From the NCBI GenBank assembly GCA_900078375.1, contig FLQS01000020.1:1-64000 (forward strand): 64,000 nt of DNA, given 5' to 3'. Positions 58,993-64,000 of this stretch are shown here, in pieces. A program made the translations under genes and the position numbers. The notes beneath the pieces were generated by a model. The model worked only from the letters and a program-made list of their open reading frames with translations. It was not told the DNA's origin and did no database searches. Source of the DNA: an uncultured Mycobacterium sp. Its GTDB lineage: Bacteria > Actinomycetota > Actinomycetes > Mycobacteriales > Mycobacteriaceae. Within the stretch, counting starts at the first letter, position 1; every line of letters begins with the position of its first letter.

Positions 58993-59390
58993 CCGCTCCC
59001 GCCGATCGCTTCGCTGCCGCGAAGGTCGCCAGGCTGGCGACTGTCACTCCCGACGGTCCCCCACACCTGGTGCCGATCGTGTTCGCGGTGGCCGAGTCGA
59101 CCGTGTACACCGCGGTGGACGGCAAGCCGAAGACCACCCAACGCCTGCGGCGGCTGGCCAATATCGAGGCCAACCCCCGCGTGAGCATCCTGGTCGACCA
59201 TTACGACGACGACTGGTCACAGCTGTGGTGGGTGCGGGCGGACGGAATCGCGGAGATTCACCACGACGGTTCGGTGTGCGAGCGCGGCCATGAGCTGCTG
59301 CGCGCGAAATATCCGCAATATCAGCACGTTCCGCTGGACGGTGCGGTGATTGCAGTGGAGGTCGATCAGTGGTCGTCCTGGGACGGTTGA
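58989..59390 (+). CDS. PPOX-class F420-dependent oxidoreductase
   Basis: 133 residues, split beta-barrel FMN/F420-binding fold. [28 protein letters not shown] and [15 protein letters not shown] are typical of the F420-linked pyridoxamine-phosphate-oxidase-like family. GTG start overlaps the hydrolase stop (GTGA). Substrate unknown. Confidence 0.87.
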   Translation: MTAPADRFAAAKVARLATVTPDGPPHLVPIVFAVAESTVYTAVDGKPKTTQRLRRLANIEANPRVSILVDHYDDDWSQLWWVRADGIAEIHHDGSVCERGHELLRAKYPQYQHVPLDGAVIAVEVDQWSSWDG

Positions 59391-59505
59391 GCTTGCCACT
59401 GCGCGCTCACGGCGCCGAAATCGACGTGGTGGCTGCGAATTCCGCAACAGCACAACCCTGGTGTCGATCTCGCGCACGCGCGGCCCGCCCGTACGCTGGA
59501 TAGTT

Positions 59506-60861
59506 GTGAGCATCGGTCGCAAGGAGGCGGTCGCGGTATCCGTCGGCGTGCTACTGGTGGCCGCTGCATTCGTCGTTCCGCACCTGCATCTGGGCATCGT
59601 CACTCCGCTGATCAACAGCACGCCGGAACAGATCAAGAGCTTCGCCGACACCGCGCCGATCTTCGGCTGGTGGAACGCTCACGTTGGCTGGGGCACGATT
59701 CCGGCGATCCTGATCGGCACGGCGGCTGTGGTGTGGGGCGCCTCGATCGCGACGCGGCTGCCCTGGCGGTCGCTGACGTGGGTGGTGTGGGCGACCTCGT
59801 TGTCGTGGGCGTTCGCGCTGGCGATGATCGACGGCTGGCAACGCGGCTTCGCCGGCCGGCTCACCGCCCGCCACGAATACCTGCGCCAGGTGCCGACAAT
59901 CACCGACATCCCGGAGGCCGTCCGCACGTTCTCCAGCCGAATTCTTGATTTCCAGCCGAATTCGTGGATCACCCACGTATCCGGCCATCCGCCCGGAGCA
60001 TTGTTGACGTTCGTCTGGCTGGACCGCATCGGGCTCGGCGGTGGCGCGTGGGCCGGTCTGTGGTGCCTGTTGTTCGGGTCGTCTGCCGCTGCCGCGATCC
60101 TGGTGGCCGTTCGGGCCCTCAGCGGTGAAGAGACTGCCCGACTGGTGGCGCCGTTCGTCGCCGTCGCACCGACCGCGATCTGGATCGCGGTGTCGGCCGA
60201 CGGGTACTTCGCCGGTGTGGCGGCATGGGGTATTGCTTTGCTGGCCTTGGCGGTTCGCCGAACCGTGCGCTGGCCAGCACTGGCCGGCATAGCCGCCGGA
60301 CTGGTGTTGGGCTGGGCGATCTTCCTCAACTACGGACTGGCGCTGATGGCCGTTCCCGCGGTGGCAGTGCTGATCTGCGCGGCGTCCTGGCGGATCGCGG
60401 CTCGTACGCTGGTTACCGCCGTGCTGGGCGCACTGGCGGTGGTCGGGGCGTTCGCCATCGCAGGATTCTGGTGGTTCGACGGATACACCCTTGTGCAGCA
60501 GCGCTATTGGCAAGGTATCGCATTGAATCGGCCGTTCCAGTATTGGAGCTGGGCCAACCTTGCCTCGGTGGTATGTGCGATTGGGTTGGGCAGCGTCGCC
60601 GGCGTGGGCCGGGTGTTCGACATCGCGGCGATCAGGGCGCGCTCCGGGCTGCACCTGCTGGTCCTCGCCGCGCTGACGGCCATCCTGTTCGCCGACCTGT
60701 CGATGCTGTCCAAAGCCGAGACGGAACGGATCTGGTTACCGTTCGAGGTCTGGCTCACCGCCGCCGGCGCCCTGCTGCCCGTCCGGGCCCAACGATGGTG
60801 GTTGAGCCTTAACGTGATCGGCGCCCTGGTGCTCAACCACGTCATCCTCACGAACTGGTAG
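59506..60861 (+). CDS. Polytopic membrane protein (Rv0541c-like)
   Basis: 451 residues from GTG (VSIGRKEAVAVSVGV). About ten to twelve hydrophobic helices, with an extracytoplasmic loop after helix 1 containing PLINSTPEQIKSFADTAP and a SGHPPGALLTFVWLD segment. The arrangement recalls membrane glycosyltransferases of the GT-C/mannosyltransferase type, but no diagnostic motif is decisive. Overlaps the convergent gene by 126 bases. Confidence 0.78.
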   Translation: MSIGRKEAVAVSVGVLLVAAAFVVPHLHLGIVTPLINSTPEQIKSFADTAPIFGWWNAHVGWGTIPAILIGTAAVVWGASIATRLPWRSLTWVVWATSLSWAFALAMIDGWQRGFAGRLTARHEYLRQVPTITDIPEAVRTFSSRILDFQPNSWITHVSGHPPGALLTFVWLDRIGLGGGAWAGLWCLLFGSSAAAAILVAVRALSGEETARLVAPFVAVAPTAIWIAVSADGYFAGVAAWGIALLALAVRRTVRWPALAGIAAGLVLGWAIFLNYGLALMAVPAVAVLICAASWRIAARTLVTAVLGALAVVGAFAIAGFWWFDGYTLVQQRYWQGIALNRPFQYWSWANLASVVCAIGLGSVAGVGRVFDIAAIRARSGLHLLVLAALTAILFADLSMLSKAETERIWLPFEVWLTAAGALLPVRAQRWWLSLNVIGALVLNHVILTNW

Positions 60862-61254
60862 CACCCGGTCGCCGACCAGATAGAGCAGCGCGGCACCCCA
60901 CACGACGGCCAGCGCGATCCAGAAACCGGCCTCGTAGTCACGGTCCAGCACCGTGAGGTTGTCCAGATGCAGTCCCGGCTTGTCGTAGACCGGAATCGCC
61001 AGCAGTACCAGAACGACAGTCAGCAGCGCGGCCACCAGCACCGGCGTCCACCATTTGCTCGGAAGGAGCCGCCGTCCGGCGAAGCCGAGGGCCAGGCATA
61101 CCGGCGCGAACACCGCGTCGTGCAGCAGCACCCCGATCAGCGCCCAGACCACGATGCGAACGATGACGTCGGGTGAGTTGTCCGCCACCAGCACTACCCC
61201 GTAGGCGCCAACCGCCAGTCCGAGAGCGACCAGGAACAGTCTTGTCGACGTCAC
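60736..61254 (-). CDS. Small polytopic membrane protein
   Basis: 172 residues from GTG (VTSTRLFLVALGLAVGAYGVVLV), overlapping the upstream oxidoreductase stop codon by four bases. Four hydrophobic segments are visible. The C-terminal about 40 residues, which overlap the opposite gene, are charged and low-complexity, so the true C-terminus may be accidental read-through. Function unknown; operon with the molybdopterin enzyme suggests a membrane partner. Confidence 0.7.
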   Translation of the reverse strand: MTSTRLFLVALGLAVGAYGVVLVADNSPDVIVRIVVWALIGVLLHDAVFAPVCLALGFAGRRLLPSKWWTPVLVAALLTVVLVLLAIPVYDKPGLHLDNLTVLDRDYEAGFWIALAVVWGAALLYLVGDRVLPVREDDVVEHQGADHVKAQPPSLGPDGQQGAGGGEPDLER

Positions 61255-62354
61255 GGCACCACCTCGATTTTGGACAGCCATTTTGTCTGCAGCACACCGG
61301 GTCTCGTCGGCGCGATCAGCCTACATGGGTAGCCGTGGTCGAGGTCCAGGGTTTGACCGTTGAGTTTCAGCGCGATCAGCGTCTGCGAATCCCTGGTGTG
61401 ACGGGCCGGCAGTACGGTCCGGGAGTACGGCCCGGGTGGTTCCAGTGAGATCATCCGGACATCGGAATCCGGCTCGCCGCCGACCTCTTTGACCAGATCG
61501 GCCAGCACAATCCCGGTCCAGTCGGCGGTCGCGCTCCAGCCCTCGACGCACGCGATGGGCAGCCGGTGGGTGGTTTGGGGCATCGCCGCCAGCTCGTCGA
61601 GGGTGAACGCTTTGGTGGTGGAGCCGTTGACGACGGTGAGCCGGTAATCGGGTGCACGCGCGCTGCCCAGCACGCCCGCGGCGAACGCAGACCGGTTCAC
61701 CGGAACACCCTGAGGTCCGTCGCCTGACCGTGGCGCCAGCAACGAGACCTTGCGCAACCACGGAATCGTCTGCCCGGCAGTCACTATCGTTGCGACACCA
61801 ACAGTCAGCCCGGTGCCGACCAGCACCGCACGCCTACTGGGACCCTCGCGCGGTTCACCGGTCGGGCTCTCCTCGAGAGGCTCGCCGAGAGCCCGGCGGA
61901 TCACCGGCAATTTCACCCCGATATGCACGATCACCGCGCCTGCTGCCACGTACGCCATCGCATAGTGGCTGGTGGTGAAGAAGAACTTGAACGCATACCA
62001 CTGCGCGATGTTCATCACTCCGGTGGAGAGCTGAAAGATCATGGCGCCCACCAGAACCAGGATCGACGCCCGCTCGATCTGACGGGTCAGCCCGCCGATG
62101 ATGGGCCGTTCGAACAGCTTGGGGTAGACCGACCACAGTTTGACGAGCAGCAGCGGAATCGCGGCGATGCCCGAGATCACGTGCAGACCCTGCGTCACCT
62201 GGTACAGCCAGACAGGACGGGTCGGCCAGAAGAACCACGGCTGAGGATGCTGGATGAAGTGGCTGATCAAACCCGTGGCGAAGCAGACGGCCACCGCAAC
62301 ACCGAGGGCGACCCCGACCCGGGCCGTCACCGCCGTACCACGCAAGGAAGCCAT
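61251..62354 (-). CDS. Molybdopterin-dependent oxidoreductase with N-terminal cytochrome-b-like membrane domain
   Basis: 367 residues from the ATG preceded by AGGGAAA (a GTG at 62378 overlapping the previous stop is an alternative). Residues about 10-155 have four membrane helices with several histidines (ISHFIQHPQPWFF, GLHVISG, TSHYAMAY), likely haem-binding. Residues about 215-367 are a sulfite-oxidase/YedY-type domain with the cofactor cysteine in PIACVEGWSATADWTG. Probably an extracytoplasmic reductase or oxidase linked to the quinone pool. Substrate unknown. Confidence 0.83.
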   Translation of the reverse strand: MASLRGTAVTARVGVALGVAVAVCFATGLISHFIQHPQPWFFWPTRPVWLYQVTQGLHVISGIAAIPLLLVKLWSVYPKLFERPIIGGLTRQIERASILVLVGAMIFQLSTGVMNIAQWYAFKFFFTTSHYAMAYVAAGAVIVHIGVKLPVIRRALGEPLEESPTGEPREGPSRRAVLVGTGLTVGVATIVTAGQTIPWLRKVSLLAPRSGDGPQGVPVNRSAFAAGVLGSARAPDYRLTVVNGSTTKAFTLDELAAMPQTTHRLPIACVEGWSATADWTGIVLADLVKEVGGEPDSDVRMISLEPPGPYSRTVLPARHTRDSQTLIALKLNGQTLDLDHGYPCRLIAPTRPGVLQTKWLSKIEVVP

Positions 62355-62374
62355 AGATTTCCCTATCTGCGGCG

Positions 62375-63004
62375 TCACGCCAGCGTGAGTGTAGCCACGA
62401 CGCGCTGGCCGATCGGGTGAAACCCGACCAACGCCAGACCAACCTCCGCGGCCAGTGCGGCCGCGCAATCGACACCCACCGAGGCCCACCTGAACCAGGG
62501 CCCGACAGTGCGGGAGGACTCCAACCGAACCCAGCTGGTCCGCACTCCCGCCGTGCTCGGGTCGAATTCGGCGACACAGTGACCACCCACCCGCAACAGC
62601 TCCCTGGCCCGCCGCAGGATCCGGCGCGGATCGCCGGATAAACCAACGTTGCCGTCCGCCAGCAGCACCGTCTGCCAACGACCGGTGCCGGGCAGCGGCT
62701 CGAACACATCACGCAACAGCGCAGGGGCGCCGCTGCGCCGGGCGAGGCGTACCGCCGTCGCCGACTGATCGACCCCGAGGGCCGGAATACCGCGCTGGAT
62801 CAGGTGCGCCACCAATCGCCCTGGGCCACAGCCTAAGTCGATCGTCGGCCCGTCGCACAGTGCCACCACACCCGCATCGAACACGGTGTCGGCACCGTGA
62901 CCACCCAGCCAACTGCGCACCGGAAGACGATGCACCCGGCCGTCGTCGTGACGCAGCCAACACTGCTCACCGGTCAGCGCCCGGTCGTAGAGCTGTCCCA
63001 ACAT
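62375..63004 (-). CDS. Class I SAM-dependent methyltransferase
   Basis: 209 residues. TIDLGCGPGRLVAHLIQRG is the SAM-binding motif I, followed by LGVDQSATAVRLA and VLLADGNVGLSGDP. No substrate indication. Located directly downstream of the DUF2064 gene in the same operon, which also holds a glycosyltransferase; a glycan or lipid modification is possible. Confidence 0.85.
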   Translation of the reverse strand: MLGQLYDRALTGEQCWLRHDDGRVHRLPVRSWLGGHGADTVFDAGVVALCDGPTIDLGCGPGRLVAHLIQRGIPALGVDQSATAVRLARRSGAPALLRDVFEPLPGTGRWQTVLLADGNVGLSGDPRRILRRARELLRVGGHCVAEFDPSTAGVRTSWVRLESSRTVGPWFRWASVGVDCAAALAAEVGLALVGFHPIGQRVVATLTLA

Positions 63005-63005
63005 G

Positions 63006-63680
63006 TCATATCCCTTGGGTGACTTGTGCGAACCGGCTTGATACCGAACACGCCGCGCGGACCGGCGGAATGTCGTCGACGGTGTCGACGTCGTGCAGTT
63101 CTTGAACGAGGCTCACGGAAATGCCGGTGTGCTTCAACGCCGCAAGCGTTACAACACCGGTGTCGGCTTGCGACATGGGCACGTCGCGCACACAGTCTGC
63201 GGTGGCGGCGTCGGTAACGCCGAGCACCCACCAACCACCGTCACGCGCCATTCCGAGCAGGGCCGGCACAGTCAGCAGCTGACGGGCACAGTCGGCGAGC
63301 AGGTCGGGACGCACCTGCGGGGTGTCCATCCCGATCTGCAACACGGGCTGGTGGCCGGTCGCCGCGGCGTCGGTATGCGCGTTGGCCAGGCGATCGGCGA
63401 AGCCGTCGCCGCGTTGCCCGATGACGGTGAAGGTGGCAAGCCGGTCGCTGATCTCGGCGGCCCGGCAGGCCCGGCTGAGGTCTCCGGTCATCGCGACCAC
63501 TCGATGTGTCACCGGGGTCGCGGCTGTCGCGTCGAGCGTGTCCAGCAAGGCCGCGGCGGCGATCTCGGCGGCGGCCCGCTCCCCCAGCGTGGCGGCCAAC
63601 CGGGTCTTGGCCAGCCCGGGCACCGGAGCCTTGGCCACCACGAGCACGGTGACCGGTATCGGTTCCGGACTCGGTGTCAC
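63006..63680 (-). CDS. DUF2064 glycosyltransferase-A-like protein (Rv0540-like)
   Basis: 224 residues from GTG (VTPSPEPIPVTVLVVAKAPVPGLAKTRLA), the N-terminal nucleotide-binding signature of this family. QIGMDTPQVRPDLL resembles the metal-binding site, and ARDGGWWVLGV follows. Probable nucleotidyl- or glycosyltransferase. GTG overlaps the stop codon of the preceding gene. Confidence 0.88.
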   Translation of the reverse strand: MTPSPEPIPVTVLVVAKAPVPGLAKTRLAATLGERAAAEIAAAALLDTLDATAATPVTHRVVAMTGDLSRACRAAEISDRLATFTVIGQRGDGFADRLANAHTDAAATGHQPVLQIGMDTPQVRPDLLADCARQLLTVPALLGMARDGGWWVLGVTDAATADCVRDVPMSQADTGVVTLAALKHTGISVSLVQELHDVDTVDDIPPVRAACSVSSRFAQVTQGI

Positions 63681-64000
63681 GAGATGACCTTCCAGAAATC
63701 GACGGCGGCGGTGAGGCTTCCCCGCACCGACCCGCTGACTTTCGACTTGCCGCCGGTACGCGGGCCGTAGTCGACGTCGACCTCCACCACTCGCCATCCC
63801 GCCGCGGCGGCGCGGACCAATAATTCGAGCGGATACCCGGAACGGCGGTCGGTCACTCCGAGCGTCAGCAAAGCGTCACGATTGGCCACCCGCATCGGCG
63901 CGATGTCGTGCACCGCAACTCGGTGCCGGGTGCGCAGCCGCCAGCACACCGCCGCGGTTCCCAACCGCGCATGCCACGGCCATTTCAGGCCCCGCACCGG
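63677..64000 (-). CDS. Family 2 glycosyltransferase, C-terminal part (Rv0539-like; cut by window edge)
   Basis: Only the C-terminal 107 or so residues are inside the window; the N-terminal catalytic half lies beyond base 64000. Visible are RHRVAVHDIAPMRVANRDALLTLGV, RRSGYPLELLVRAAAAGWRVVEVDVDYGPRTGGKSKVSG, the acceptor-side region typical of DPM1-like and polyprenyl-phosphate glycosyltransferases. First gene of the operon running leftward. Confidence 0.82.
   Translation of the reverse strand, partial: PVRGLKWPWHARLGTAAVCWRLRTRHRVAVHDIAPMRVANRDALLTLGVTDRRSGYPLELLVRAAAAGWRVVEVDVDYGPRTGGKSKVSGSVRGSLTAAVDFWKVIS

Overview
The window is high-GC actinobacterial DNA that I read as a Mycobacterium/Mycolicibacterium-type chromosome, seen in reverse orientation relative to the M. 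tuberculosis numbering. From about 22.3 kb to the right end the gene order matches, from memory, the Rv0566c-to-Rv0539 neighbourhood: yajQ, a Baeyer-Villiger monooxygenase, gpsA-type dehydrogenase, htpX, polyprenyl diphosphate synthase, menJ, menG, mgtA, menD, bpoC, menC, fadD8, menB, pitA, menE. It is therefore a menaquinone-centred core region with lineage-specific insertions: a GlxA/PfpI pair, a TetR/SDR pair, an MFS pump, a C39-like secreted protein and a molybdopterin oxidoreductase.

The left 18-21 kb are different and look accessory. They begin in the 3' end of an IS30-family transposase (1-87) and end before a tRNA-Tyr gene (22342-22424) whose 3' end faces them. Two head-to-tail operons (251-11017 and 12083-18201) form what I interpret as a biosynthetic gene cluster. 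Operon 1 carries a PaaK/LuxE-like adenylating enzyme, an AroQ-type mutase, a fused PabA-PabB aminodeoxychorismate synthase, a prephenate-dehydrogenase-like protein, an alpha-oxoamine-synthase-like PLP enzyme, an ANL ligase, an MFS transporter fused to an FHA domain, and an ATP-grasp ligase. Operon 2 carries DAHP synthase, a large FAD enzyme of the CreE/FzmM type, a fumarase/aspartase-superfamily lyase of the CreD/FzmL type, a branched-chain-type aminotransferase, and an FHA-HTH regulator. A convergent Ser/Thr kinase with an extracytoplasmic Kelch domain closes the block.

Taken together: DAHP synthase feeds chorismate; PabAB, mutase, dehydrogenase and aminotransferase would make 4-aminophenylalanine; the FAD enzyme and lyase would make nitrous acid from L-aspartate (the aspartate-nitrosuccinate route of cremeomycin and fosfazinomycin); and an ANL ligase could use nitrite to diazotise the arylamine. 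The ligases and the oxoamine-synthase-like enzyme would build the rest, and the MFS-FHA protein would export it. This points to an N-N-bond (diazo, azo or hydrazine-type) aromatic product whose production may be gated by Ser/Thr phosphorylation through FHA domains. The product and the novelty of the cluster are inferences. The two operons share a conserved 82-bp promoter segment placed identically before both start codons.

The core region is mostly ordinary. Points of interest are a 32-bp dispersed repeat that forms an in-frame tandem duplication in menJ, twin palindromes in front of a TetR gene, a KstR-like palindrome at fadD8, and a pitA block lying opposite in strand to its neighbours between two inverted DUF3349 paralogues.
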